Assembly: GCA_949825025.1 (NCBI GenBank)
Contig: OX463788.1
Span: 31,923,715 to 31,987,714, forward strand
DNA: 64,000 bases
Reading direction: 5' to 3'
DNA from: Siphlonurus alternatus
Taxonomy: Eukaryota > Arthropoda > Insecta > Ephemeroptera > Siphlonuridae
Position numbers and translations under genes: made by a program. Below are positions 26,933 through 39,503 of the stretch, in pieces. The notes under the pieces were generated by a model that worked only from the letters and a program-made list of their open reading frames with translations, did not search any database and was not told the origin of the DNA. The first letter of the stretch is position 1; every line of letters begins with the position of its first letter.

Positions 26933-28426
26933 AGGGTAATATTTTTTTTATCAATTGTTTTAAAATCGCGCTCACTATCAGAATTGTTTTAAAAATAGCT
27001 TTTTGTTGTATATATTGAGTATGTTGTTCAAATTTGAATAAAAAGAGCAAATAAATTTACTGATAAAAAATATCTGTGAGGAAGAAATTATATATTAATA
27101 ATAATATATATTATAAAGTAAGAGACTGAATAGTTATCTTAAAAAATAAATTCTTAATGCAAATAATTCCAACAATTTTATTCCAATACTCTCGAACGAA
27201 TTTTAAAGATTGACGACAACAGAATATTTTTCATGTGACATTCATGGATGTTTGGCAAGAATCAAATTATACTTTGACAGAAAAAGTCAGTTTTTTATAA
27301 AAGTGATTTGTGATTTGACAGCTTCAGTAGATAGAATTGTAAAATTCACCTAGATTCGTAACCTCTTTTAAACTGTTTTGCAAAGTCTTAAAATAGTGAA
27401 ATATATTATATAGAGCAGAAGTAATCATCTGCTGACAAAAGCTAAAGAATATTAAATTTAATTATGCATAGAAAATCACGTTAGAAATTGCTTCATTATG
27501 CCTTCTTTTTTTATTAAAATCTCTTGTTAAAAATAACTTCAGTACTTTAATCAACTTGAACTTTCAATAAGTTGGAATGAGATTTGAATCGTTTCAATAT
27601 GTAAATGGTAGGGAAACACTATTAAATATGCAATCATGGAAGCAGCAGCAATAAAGTAATTTATTTTAAAAAATACATTTTTTTTTCTTATAATATATAT
27701 GAAATGACAATGCTTCAAACCTTAATTCTAAAAGCAACTATATATAATTATATTACTTTATTGTGATATTTTTAATTTAAAAAAAAAATCAAATACAGAT
27801 GCACAGACCTTTTTGTTCTCCATTTAGTGAGTCTCTTTAAATATTAAATGTATAACAGGTGCTTAAATGTTAACCAGATAGCTATAGTGATAATATTATT
27901 TTCATGAACATTTTCATAATAAGTTCCATAATTAAAATGTGGTTTCACTTTGTCAGTATGGACATTATTATTTGTGTCATCGCTTTTGTGCAGTCAGACT
28001 TTCAGCAGTGTTGCATTAACTTTGAACTGAAATAGTCTGAAAATTTTCAAGCATGTATTCGGGAATTAAGTGTTACAATAATTCAATACTTCTGTGGTAT
28101 CTTTAGCAATAATGAAAAATATTTAAAGTTTTAAATATATTATATAATTCTCTATAGCTGTTATACAACTGTGGTGAACATTACTTTCTCACAATGTCAT
28201 AATCAGCCACGATAATAATATGGGACATACAATCAGCAACATTAGGTGTATCATATAATAAAGGGGTGTATGGTATTTTAAAATCTTCAAAAGCCTTATA
28301 GATATTTAACCTTTATCATTACATGATGATAACTCTTTATAGTTAACATTAGTTTTTAAATATAATGAAGTGAGCTGTATCTCATCCTGCAGACACGAGT
28401 TTGTGTAAGCTATGGATTTGGTTATA

Positions 28427-28534
<108 letters not shown>

Positions 28535-28598
28535 TATATTTCTATGCTAGGTACATATTTTAACTTCATTTATAAAGGGAATAATAAGTATATTCATA

Positions 28599-28766
28599 GG
28601 CGCGATTCACGAAGCAGTTAGTCAGGTTTCTAACCACGTTTAACTTAACCAGGTTTAGCTTAACCACTTTTAGCTAAGGTGGTTCAACACGTAAAACAGG
28701 TATATTTAGACGTGGTTAAGCTAAACGTGGTTAGAAACCTGGCTAACTGCTTCGTGAATCGCACCC
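28599..28766. repeat. Fold-back MITE, family B, copy 1
   Basis: Ends GGCGCGATTCACGAAGCAGT and ACTGCTTCGTGAATCGCACC. Next inward is GTTAGTCAGGTTTCTAACCA with CGTTTA, matched by ACGTGGTTAGAAACCTGGCTAAC-like sequence on the right. The middle holds CAACACGTAAAACAGGTATA. The left arm has a partial duplication of the AACCACGTTTAGCTT module. No coding capacity. Confidence 0.8.
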
Positions 28767-30362
28767 AATATAGTTTGTTGTAATGATGCTTTTAATAACA
28801 GCAGTGACTTTAGCCTTTAGCATGTCAGTGTTTTTAACAACATGTAAATATTTATTTATAAATAAACATATTATATATACGCTTTAATTTCCAACAAAAT
28901 GGGATTTTTTTATTAAAGCTTGTCTAAAATAGTGATAATTTAACTTTCTTCACTGTATTACATTTCATATTGGTGAATGTACTCAAAATGTGGAAAATTT
29001 GAACAAATGTTTCTTTGAATGAAAAAGATCAAAAAGTAAAAAGTCATTACTATAATGTAAAATAAACTTTTTACTTCATAAAAAAAAAGCGGAAGAAAAA
29101 TATACATTTTTTTTTATATTTTTCCCCCTTTAAAACTAGTATATATTTTATAGTATAGTGTAAAAAAATGCACAAATCTAATTTTCACGACACAAAATAT
29201 ATGCTTGGTATGTAGATTTTACAATTTTACCTGCGGTCCCGTAAAAAATGTAATCCAGTGCCATCACTGCTTTTATTCAAGCAAAAAGCGAGCAGCGCTT
29301 GAGCTCCCCAAGCGTCGCTCTCGCTCGTGAGGAGCGTCGTAGCCGCGACCCCTCTCACATCTCGCACTTCCATCGCAGCAGGCTTTTCAGTCCCCACAGT
29401 TTTGCGCCTTTAATAAATAATGCAAAAATATTTTATTCATGGGGAAAATATAGAGCAGAGAAGATATTTACACAGAGGAAAATTTGACACCATAGAATTA
29501 CTTCTATTGCTTGAAAAGAGAATCCGCTGATCGACTGGGGATGTATAAACGTGCTTCTGGTGCAAAGTACGCACTGAGAATTTTTTTCTTACAATTACAT
29601 TTAAATTTTATGTTAAATATATTTTTATGTTTTATTTACCCAACTTCAAATAATATATTACAAAGAAAATTAAGTGCAAAAATACATATATATTATATAT
29701 TTTTATAATATTAATTGAAATTTTACATTTATATAAAATAAGGATTTTTTTTTTCTCTGCTCAGGTTCTTCGAATATTTAAATAAAAATTGAATAGCATT
29801 AGAAGATCAGAATTAATTTCTGCTTATTTTAATTAGGTAATTGTTGTTTTATTAATTGGAAAAGACCGACCTCGTGATGAATCAGGCCGCCATTACCCCT
29901 GCTGATACAAATGTAGGCTAATCGCCGTGCAATCATCGTCTTCACTTTGTTTGTAAACCCTGCCTGTGGGTCATTTTTTGCACCCGATTGATCTTAAGTT
30001 CAGGTACTGCTGTGTATATACTGCACAGAAAGTTGTCCTGGGCTGTCGTTGATTTTACATTACGAACTTTTTCCTTTGTCTTCCAACATCCAATAAAAAT
30101 ACTAATGGGAGGGTCATGTGACGTCAAATAAACGCTAACATTAACGCAGTACATTAAGAAATCGAGTGCAAAAATGCTGTACGGTCAGCATAATATTTAA
30201 TATTTGGGAATTAGAAACATGATAACGGTGAAAGATTAAATGTTTGTTTGTTTTTAAATGTTTTCCAAAAGTCTTCATTGATGTTCAATAAAAATGTATC
30301 CCCCCACATCGGTTTGAATTTTTTTCGCTAAGTATTTGTTTTTCTGTATAATACTTCCAAGT
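28767..30362. other. AT-rich non-coding region
   Basis: No supported gene. A GC-richer patch at 29285-29400 carries the start of a short open frame that has no recognised domain. A TGACGTCA octamer is at 30118-30125. Confidence 0.5.
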
Positions 30363-31994
30363 AATTAGAAATTAGAAATTAGAAATATTTATTTGATCGT
30401 TAGGCAGTATACAGTGAGTAAATCACAATACAAACATAAATCTTGTCAATACAATATATAAATAAATAATATATTTAGATAATAATTAATATATAAAAGC
30501 CCAAATATGTTTGTCATTTCCAGATTCTTACAAGTTATATATATTTACATTATTGTATTATTTATTATAGATTGAATCACAAATATATAATTTTTTATGC
30601 AATAGACTATTATGAATATTGTTCTATATTTTTTCTGGAGACAAATTTAAGCATATCAGTACATGTTATTCTGTAATCACAGTGAAAAAATCTTTTACAT
30701 CATAATATTCTTTAAAGATTAGTACTCTTTTTAACACATTTTTAAATAAAGTGTTATTTTTTACATTTCGGAGCAAGACAGGCAGAAAGTCATAAAACTT
30801 TGCTGATTGATACTAGTATGGACTTTTTTCAAAATTAGCAGATAAATGAGATGGTACTACTGTTTTGTTTTTATTACGTGTATTATATAAATGAATATCT
30901 CTATTTTCTGTAAATTGGTCCATATTTTTTCTTTTGAACATTATTAAATTAAAGATATATATAGATGGCATTGTCATAATACCCAAATCAGCAAAATGTG
31001 ATCTACAAGATTCACGTGACTTTAACTTTTTCATAATTCTAACCGATCTTTTCTTCAAAATAAACATTTTATTTATATTGGAGTAATCACTACCCCAAAA
31101 AATACTGTTAAGAGAAAGACAAGAGTATGTAAATGCAAAATATACTGTTAACAAAGTCTTATCTGATACTACATTTTTAAGGGAATAAAGTGCAAAATTT
31201 GCCTTATTAATTTTTTTCCTTAAAAAGTCTATTTGGTCATTCCAGCTTAACGTTTCATCAACAATTAAACCTAAAAATTTTGTTTGAGGCGTGGAATGTA
31301 TATTAGAATCAGATAATTTTATTAATGGGCTGAGATCAGGTATATTTCTTGGAGTATGAAATTGAATATAATTAGTTTTTTTAGGGTTGAGTATTAACCT
31401 TTTTTGCAAACAATAGTTTTCTAATTCTTTAACTGCATTATTAGCTTTTTTTGTGAGTTCTTTATCATTTTTAGCTGAAACAATGGCACTAGTATCATCA
31501 GCAAATTGGCCTATTTTAGCACTAGGGACTTTTTTTGACAAATCATTTGTAGTTATTCCGTAGATCAGGAGCCAATTTTGTACCCTGAGGAACCCCTAAT
31601 CGCACCCCTATTTTATTAGATTTTACTGGATATGTGGAATTTTGACTATCAATGAATTTTATTTCCACATATTGAGTACGGTCAGTGAGATAAGATTTAA
31701 AAAATTCTAAATTTTTTCCTTGTACCCCAATTTCGTTTAATTTCTTTAAAATTATTTGGGGCTCTAGAGAATCAAATGCTTTTTGCATGTCAAAAAATAG
31801 TCCAATACATTTATTTTTTTCTTCCAGGTTTTGATAAACGGACTTTAACAAATCAAAAGTTGCTGTTTCCGTAGACCTGCTTGCAACAAATCCATGTTGG
31901 GTCTCACTTATTAAATTATTATCTTTTCTGTGTTCGTCCAATTGTAACTTGATAAACCCCTCAAACACTTTAGAAAATACTGACTGCTTTCCTA
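30363..31994 (-). mobile_element. 5'-truncated non-LTR retrotransposon (LINE, CR1/Jockey-like)
   Basis: A reverse-transcriptase relic on the minus strand is followed by a 3' region that ends in several copies of an ATTTCTA-type unit at about 30363-30395, a tail typical of CR1-like elements. The 5' end stops inside the polymerase domain and abuts a run of about 19 T on the minus strand (A on the plus strand, near 31995-32013). This fits abortive reverse transcription during insertion. The exact clade cannot be settled by eye. Confidence 0.85.
30666..31990 (-). pseudogene. Reverse transcriptase fragment of the LINE, frameshifted
   Basis: The first frame (31968 to 31543) carries the RT palm and fingers: FSKVFEGFIK, LISETQHGFVASRSTETA, then LFFDMQKAFDSL (the F-D-x-x-K-A-FD motif with the first catalytic Asp) and GVPQGTKLAP. 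A shift near 31550-31570 moves the reading to the second frame (to 30813), which has the FADDT catalytic box, LNPKKTNYIQF, TKFLGLIVDETLSWNDQI and the thumb. After a stop at 30813 a further frame continues with FYDFLPVLLRNVKNNTLFK and ends with TAA at 30666-30668. At least two frameshifts make it non-functional. The endonuclease and ORF1 are absent. Confidence 0.85.
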
Positions 31995-32066
31995 AAAAAA
32001 AAAAAAAAAAAAAATGTATATGTAAAAAAATGTAAAATGTAAAAAAATGTATATTGGTAAAAGTAT

Positions 32067-32207
32067 AAAGCCTGTATTACACAAAACAATTTTTGCATGC
32101 AATTTTTTTTTACAAGAAAAAATCTTCATACAAATAAAAAATGGAGTTGATGTTTTCTTGTGATTCAATAATTAGAAAAAAAAATCACAACGTAATACCG
32201 GCTTTAA
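32067..32207. repeat. Fold-back MITE, family F, copy 1
   Basis: Left AAAGCCTGTATTACAC and right CGTAATACCGGCTTT are inverted ends. The arms continue with TTTTGCATGCAATTTTTTTT, TACAAGAAAAA and GGAGTTGATGTTTTCTTGTG. Related copies lie at 32476-33097 and 36702-36828. Confidence 0.7.
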
Positions 32208-32475
32208 ATTTACAACTGTGATGAAAAAATAGAGAGTTTAAAATATTGTTCTATTTATTAGCAATTAAAGTCATTGGTTTATAAAGCAATATCAACGGGC
32301 AATAGAATTAATTTCTACGTTGTAGTACCAACAAATCTCAGAGTCTTTGGTTGTATAGTATATTTGGTTAACCAATTAAAGTGTTTACATCTGCAAGTGG
32401 TGTGGTCGCTGCAAAGGTACCAACACGGTTCACCTATTCATTTATTAAATCGAAATCAGAATGAAATATGAGAAT

Positions 32476-33097
32476 AAAGCCGGTATTACACGATACAATG
32501 GGGTACTGACCGGTATTTGAGTTAGCAATACTAATAAAAAGTACTGTGAATTCTATGAAGAACGAGCCCTTTTAGAGCATTCTACGACAATTTGCTGATT
32601 TTATATGAATTTTTAAAACTTTTTTTGATGACGTCATACCATTGAATCTTAAATGGGAAAATGCATCAGTTAACATTGCTAAAATGAAAAGTTATTGAGG
32701 TAGGAATTTGAAACCTTCATTATCGTGATTCTAGCACCTAAAAACCATGCAAATGAAGTTTTGGTTACATTTCAATATTAGGTATGGGATTTGGTAATGT
32801 TAACTGATCTATTTTCCCATTTAAGATTCAATGCTATAACGTCATTTTTAAGAGGTTTTAAAAATTCATATAAAATCAGGAAATTGTCGTAGAATGCTGT
32901 AATAGGGCTTGTTCTTCATGAAATTCTCGTGCCTTTTGAAATATTGACAAAAACTTGCAAAAAATTTTTTGGTCAGTACCCCATTTTGCATACAATTTTT
33001 TCTTACAAGAAAACTTGAACTCCATTTGTTTGTATGGAGATGAAATTTTCTTGCAAGGAAAAATTATCGTGTGGTCCACTTGCTTCAAAGCAGGCTT
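32476..33097. repeat. Fold-back MITE, family F, copy 2, split by family G
   Basis: Left arm AAAGCCGGTATTACACGATA is cut after about 23 bases by the family G insertion (32499-32983). The sequence resumes with TTTGCATACAATTTTTTCTT, ACAAGAAAACTTGAACTCC, TTTTCTTGCAAGGAAAAATT and ends near CAGGCTTT. The right end is more diverged than in copy 3. Confidence 0.65.
32499..32983. repeat. Fold-back element, family G (nested in family F)
   Basis: Ends TGGGGTACTGACC and GGTCAGTACCCCA. The left arm block CATTCTACGACAATTTGCTG with ATTTTATATGAATTTTTAAAAC is matched inverted on the right. Further in are TGACGTCATACCATTGAATC and TTAAATGGGAAAAT, again matched inverted. A single copy in this window. No coding capacity. 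Confidence 0.75.
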
Positions 33098-35353
33098 TGT
33101 GGGTAATTTTGAAGTTATCACTGTCGATAATTTTATAAATTAATGGGTGAATCAACACAGAATTGCAGCCCAGAATTTGTAATTAATGGGACCCATGTAA
33201 GTTTTATGTTAGAATAAGGAATTAATTAGTAATCCACTGATCGATCTTAATTCTTTTAATTTACATCTCTTTTTAGCGAATAAAATATATTTATATTTCA
33301 TCCACTTCTTTATCTTGGGTAAAATAACCTGATTTACAAATAAAGCGTGCTAAATAAATATAATTTTGGTACACACACTTTTGCTTTAGATATCATATGG
33401 TTCATTTTTTGCAAAAAAAAAAAAAAAAAAAAGTAGTCATGAATCACAGAAAAATTTAATTCAAGATTAATTCTAATTCTATGATGTAATTTATATTCTC
33501 CTGTGTAATTACATAACTATGTATAACTGTATAACTCGTTAGACTGTATTTTGCAGTGAAGTTAGTTTATGAATTACAGCTGTGAGTAGGTATTTATTAT
33601 AACTGTAGCATACCAAACTAGCTACTAGAGGTACGGTACAGTATATATTAAAACTATTAGCCATGTAAATTTAATTACGTTGCACATTTATAAGCAGTAT
33701 GATCTACATGTTATGCATCACTAACCATTATATTATTTATAGCCATAATTATACACCATATATATAGGGGTTAAGCAAATTAAATTATGTGCAGAATACT
33801 CTTCAACAAATTATTTTCTCTGCTTTAAAAGGAATTTAATGAATAAACATATAAAATAATATTAAACGTAATAATCATGAATTTTTCTTAATAGCATGCA
33901 CGTATGTAATATAAATTTATAAAGTACAATATATTTTCTCACAATAAATAATAATCATTATTGAAAATGTAAAAAAAAAAATATATAAATATAATATTTA
34001 TTATTTTGAATTTAAGTTTGGTTTGTGATTCACCACTAATTAGCCACTGCATAGAAGCGTGTTATAGCAGCAGCAGTATAGCAAATTAAAGCAGAGTGTA
34101 CAGTAGCTAGAGTGGCGCGCTGGCCGGCCTTGGCCCACACTCGCTGGCTGGCTCCCTCCTCCACCCCGGCTATCCTGCATGCCGGTTCCAAGTGAGCCGT
34201 CGTGCTGGCTGGCTGCCTGGCGACGATACGACGACGATGGTGCAGGAGAAGAAGACAGCGGCGATGACTGCAGCATCCCCAGCGCCAGATTTTGGCGCAG
34301 TCCCCGGCGCCTGCTGCCTCCGTCGCCGCAGCCACAACCACCTCATTGACTCAATGCTCTTGACACACACATACTTTTAATATATACACATAAGACTATA
34401 CAGTATAGCAATCAACCAGAAAGTCTCTTGCACTTAAATACATGATGAAGAACAAGTATATAAACCAACAGCCTTCATGATCGTTTGCATGCCAAATATT
34501 TATAGATTCATGAGTTTCATGACCTACAGAGTCTACGTTTTGTTTTTGATACTTTTTTTTAACTTACTTTAATAGTCTTATAGCTTGCTTTTGTCTTAGC
34601 TTAAAATAGCTCTATCGACCACGCAAGGAAGTGAAAGGCGGTAAATATAAGTGCATATTCATCGCCCGCGTGCACCTTATATTGTAAAGCTAGGTCGAGT
34701 ATTATCGTACTTTATATACAGCGCATGCAATCTCATCATGCAGCAAACAGTGCACCAACCAGGCAACGTGACCTCGACTTGGGGTGCCTCTGATATTTTA
34801 AGCTTATAGCTCTTGTATTATACACCATATATCATCATTCACAAACTTATTATATTCTATTATTAGGTAATTTTATTAAAAAAATTTGTTAATTGATTAT
34901 TTAAACTTATTATTAGAACATTAAAAATATAACTTTATCAATTACATTAATTTAGAATATTGTAGAGAAACTGCACACTGCACATAATTGTTCCTATTCT
35001 TGTAAGCAAGCCACGAAGTATCAAATCACGTACGTGCCATGATTATATAAATTGGTAGTATAATTAAGTACAGGAAAAAAGTATAAATATATTATATAAA
35101 CTAATAGATTAGTGTTTCAACAAGTAGTGTTCATAAAATTTGTAATTCCCTACATTATATTATATAACATTCGTTACATATTATTATATTACAGTACTAT
35201 TTGTCTGGATCTAGATAGATGCTTCTCTTATCTCAATTACATACAAATTTTAGATTCCAAGTTTAGTATATAATTACATTTAAAACTACAGCTTACTTAA
35301 TTTAGCTTCAATATATTGATGTATAGAAGACCAAAATCTCTCTTATTTTCTCC

Positions 35354-35354
<1 letters not shown>
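33098..35354. other. Non-coding region with a GC-rich patch
   Basis: Mostly AT-rich. A sharply GC-rich block at about 34065-34350 is rich in CTGGCTGGC and GACGACG motifs and is open in several frames on both strands (up to 101 codons), which points to composition rather than one gene. It could be a promoter or untranslated exon. No splice sites or domain settle its strand. An A run at 33414-33432 is present. Confidence 0.45.

Positions 35355-35446
<92 letters not shown>
35355..35446 (+). repeat. (CT)n microsatellite
   Basis: Uninterrupted CT array of about 90 bp. Confidence 0.95.
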
Positions 35447-35450
<4 letters not shown>

Positions 35451-36501
35451 GCCTGGATGATGTCTCTCTTTTTTTCCTTTCCCTTCCCTTTTCTCTTTCT
35501 ATTCGTTTTATTTTCTAATGTTACTTAAAATAGACTCAAAAAATTTTCATTAAAATGTAGAAATCTTATAAAATCTAAGACGCTGAATTTAGAGAAAATT
35601 TAATTTTACACATGACATATACATTAAAATAATTTTTGTGATATATTTCTTGCGTGAATAAAGAAGACTTGTGTTTCATACTTTTAAAGCTATGTTGATA
35701 ATTTGGCTCTTGGTATTCAGCATTGCGTAGTGTAACAATTATACATGAATTGTTCTTTTTTTTTTCTGTATTACACTGCTGACTTATGTGTTGTTATTTT
35801 TTTTTAAGTTTTAATTCAAGCAAGAAAGATTAAAACATTTGTCATATTTCTTAATTTATATATAAAAAAAATTGTGGTGTATTTTCAATTCTCTATATCT
35901 TATATCTTGAAGATGAAGGAGGGAAAAAGACATCTAGCAAATTGTGCATTGGATCGGAGCCGTTGAACATCCATCGGTTCAAACGTCACTTCAACTGCGG
36001 CCTGAGTGACGCTCAATAAAACGGTCCAGCAGAGCTCCTGGAAATTAGATCTGATGTTGCGGTGAGATTGAAGGAGGAGGAGGAGCATTTCATTCAGCCG
36101 TTTCGTTCGGCTGCGTCAGTCAGTAAATGTAATTATTTTTAATACATTATTTTTCAATTGTATGTACACATATATAAATAATTTTTGGTTACGAATGTCT
36201 TTCCAACGGTTTTCAATATATAAAAAAAGACTAAAAAAGTAGTATATTTAAATAAAGTAAACATTAGCATAATTATTTCTGACTGTTGAAATTTAATTAA
36301 AAAAAAATAGAAATAATTTGATTTATTTATGAGTGTGGAATTAACTATTAAAACTCTTTTTTTCATCAAACTTTTCAAAATAACATATCAGCTCTCTATT
36401 TATAAATGAACAATAACAATCTTCTTTTTTATTGTGTTTCACAAACTAGTGACTCTCCTATTGAAACTTTCATAGTAAATATTTACTTTATGAAGTAAAA
36501 A
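35447..36501. other. Non-coding region with a small GC-richer patch
   Basis: A patch at 35910-36120 is GC-richer and open on the minus strand from an ATG at 36088 for 62 codons. The product (MLLLLLQSHRNIRSN at its start) is not recognised, and no donor site before the stop was convincing. The rest is AT-rich with nothing supportable. Confidence 0.4.
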
Positions 36502-36551
36502 AAATATTTGACATTCTGTTATTGTATACAATAACAGAATGTCAAATATTT
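36502..36551. repeat. Perfect 50-bp palindrome
   Basis: Two 25-nt arms meet with no spacer at GTA|TAC (36526/36527). They run outward through ATTGTA, CTGTT, GACATT and AATATTT. No mismatches in 25 pairs. No flanking direct repeat was seen. Confidence 0.85.
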
Positions 36552-36701
36552 ATATTCTAAGCATTATATATAATAATTCTATAAATTTTGTTACACTGTA
36601 TGTTATTTAACTTAATTATGTCCTAATTATATTCATAATTCAATTCTTAAACATATTCTAATTTTCATGGTTGTCCCATCAATAATTAATGTTTTGTATG
36701 T

Positions 36702-36828
36702 AAAGCCTGTATTACATGATAAATTTTGCATACAATTTTTACTTACAAGAAAAATTCATCCCCATACTAACAAACGGAGTTGGAAGTTTTCTTGCAAGGA
36801 AAAATTATATCGTGTAATACAGGCTTAA
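36702..36828. repeat. Fold-back MITE, family F, copy 3 (most intact)
   Basis: Ends AAAGCCTGTATTACATGATA and TATCGTGTAATACAGGCTTA. The middle holds TTGCATACAATTTTTACTTA and TTTTCTTGCAAGGAAAAATT, the same modules as the other copies. The length of about 127 bp shows the basic size of the family without insertions. Confidence 0.75.
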
Positions 36829-37136
36829 GAAGTTTTCTCTTTATTTTGTTCCTAATTTTAAAATGAGAGCATATTTTTCGAGAAAACACCAAAATGTTAA
36901 TTATTATATTCTACGGGCAGTACATAAAATTAGTTTATATCGAGCAGTTAAGTACAATCGGTTTTCTTCCAAGTAATGTACTCAATGAGCCATTGCAATG
37001 AACATGAGCTCGTAGAGTGGGTTTGCCAGGAAAAATACTGGAAATGGTGTTGCAGCCACGGGCTGTTCGCGTTCCTGCAAGAGCCGAGTTGTGTCTGAAG
37101 GAACCGTGAAACACCACCCTTGGTCCCTGTCCACAG

Positions 37137-37310
37137 ATTGTTCTCTTGGAGGTTAGACTTCACAGACGTACGGAAAAGAAAAGAAAAAACAAATCAATCC
37201 GAACGGACGCAATCAAAGTGAACTTCAGCGATGTCCAAGAGGAATCACATATAAAAGTTTTGGACTGGTTGGAAAACGGAAATGAATTAACATCAATAGG
37301 AGGAATCAAG
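37137..37310 (+). CDS. Candidate internal exon, product unknown
   Basis: A pyrimidine-containing acceptor (TGGTCCCTGTCCACAG) ends at 37136 and a donor AATCAAG|GTAATT follows 37310. Between them are 174 bases, exactly 58 codons, open in the frame starting at 37137. The peptide has a very basic stretch (HRRTEKKRKNKSIR) and then a mixed acidic part (DVQEESHIKVLDWLENGNEL). The composition is less AT-rich than the flanks. I do not recognise the protein; it could be a true internal exon, part of a decayed mobile element, or chance. No neighbouring exon could be paired with it. Confidence 0.3.
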
Positions 37311-38323
37311 GTAATTTTTTCATTGAAACGGTCACCCATCTCACTATAATAAAGATGCCTGACTTAGGTGATGCATAACGAAAGAATATGCTATAATCAA
37401 CCCCTGCGCCACGTATGACTTCCACTAAGAATTTCATAACAAGTTAATACATTTTTCAGATTATTCTGCATTATTATAAACATGTGCATAATTAATAATT
37501 AAGACTATTAAGAGACATTTAAACACATATGGTTAAAATTACGTTGTTGAAGTTACAGCAAATATATAAATTTGGATTTTTGGGTGTCATAATATATATA
37601 TATATATATATAATGCAACTAATTGCTATGCACAGAGTATAATTTTCACTGACACGCTGTGGCAGAGATGTAGATGATAATATAAATTATATGCTTACAG
37701 CAAATGCCCTCAAATAATTGTTGTTGAAGTGGGATACTTACTAGAAGACTGCTGCATATTTTATATTTTTTTTTTTCCGGTAACAAAAGTTTGAAAATAA
37801 CTTAAATAGTGAAAAATCATGAGGTGCAAGCTTGATGCAATCTAAAGCTCAGTAGAAGGAAATTCAATCAGGATTGAGATTATGAAAGTGTTTTCTTTTT
37901 CTTTTCCCGTACAATTTAAATTGAAGAGAATACAAAATGTATTTTTTTTTTAAATTTATATTTAACTAAAGTTAAGGTAAGAAAAGAGATTTTTTTTATT
38001 ATTTTCTTATTTGTAACCAGTGGTAGCAATAAATAATGTATTCGCGACAAAAGAAAGAATAATGTTTTAATCAAAACTTTCTTCCAATAGCATCTTTTCA
38101 ATCGTAGCATTTTGATTACAGTCAATTCATGAATTTATGAATTTTACGCTTTGAAATTTTTAATTAAATATTTAGTAAGCAATTTAATAAAGAAAAGCAG
38201 AGGAATATAAATTGGTTGATTTGCGAAAATGGAAGTTAAAAAGAAAATTATTTTCGATAAATTTTTTGGTCTTATCACAACAATAGTTAAAAACTTACAC
38301 AGAAAAGTTTGTGAAAGTTTGGT
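37311..38323. other. AT-rich non-coding region
   Basis: No gene supported. A short AT tract is at 37592-37612, and T runs near 37764 and 37941. Confidence 0.6.
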
Positions 38324-38386
38324 GCTAGAACCCAAGGTGTATAGAGGTTTATATTGTTTATAACCTCTATACACCTTGCCAGAACC
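38324..38386. repeat. Tiny hairpin insertion with 8-9 bp flanking direct repeats
   Basis: A 46-bp hairpin at 38333-38378 has perfect 17-nt arms (CAAGGTGTATAGAGGTT and complement) around a 12-nt AT-rich loop. It is flanked by CTAGAACC (38325-38332) and CCAGAACC (38379-38386), an 8-bp direct repeat with one mismatch. The outer CAAGGTG/CACCTTG heptamer is identical to the hairpin at 8039-8074, while the inner arm differs. Confidence 0.65.
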
Positions 38387-38517
38387 TTTCTGAATATTCC
38401 ACTTCAAACCTTACAGTATAGAAGGGATTGCCCTAACATCATGCCCCTTGTGAGTAGGCAGCTCTGAGGTGAGCTAGAATGCACAATGACATACTATTAG
38501 TATATTAAAAACGTGTA

Positions 38518-38740
<223 letters not shown>

Positions 38741-39307
38741 TGTGTGTTTATTTAACTTGACGAAATAAATCAGGTTTAATACATGTAAGAATATATAACA
38801 GTACACGATAGAATTCTTTAAAAAAATCTCGCCACCAAAAAACTGTTACATTTTTTTTTTTTTTTTTTGCTTTTATGTTTTCTAACATAATCTTGCCCAC
38901 CACATTCTTTTTTTTTCTCCCCTCCTTCCGCAGCGAGCAGGTAGCGACTTACGTTGTACCTCCCCTCCCGAGGCTCACGTAAACATAAACAGCAATCAAC
39001 TCTATATAAATAAGATATATTTATTGTCCCACATCTGTTTGTATCCAAACTTGTGATTTTTAGTCTCAATCAAGGGGATTCAAGGAGAAAGAAAAAACAC
39101 GACTGCAAATGTGTGGTCAGGCAGCAAACGAAACCATAATTAATATTAGAAAAATTTACAAGTTAGTATTTTGTTTTTTACAATACCTGATTTCAGGAAT
39201 GTCTTGGAACGGTTATTACTATTAGCAATCGCAAAATACTATGGTATATTGTATTGTGTCTGTTATTCACGTTTTTTTTTTATTTTTTTTTATTTTTTAT
39301 TTTATTT
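38741..39307. other. Spacer between two TTTA arrays
   Basis: AT-rich, with a T run at about 38851-38868 and a GC-richer patch (38925-38985). No gene is supported. Confidence 0.55.
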
Positions 39308-39503
<196 letters not shown>

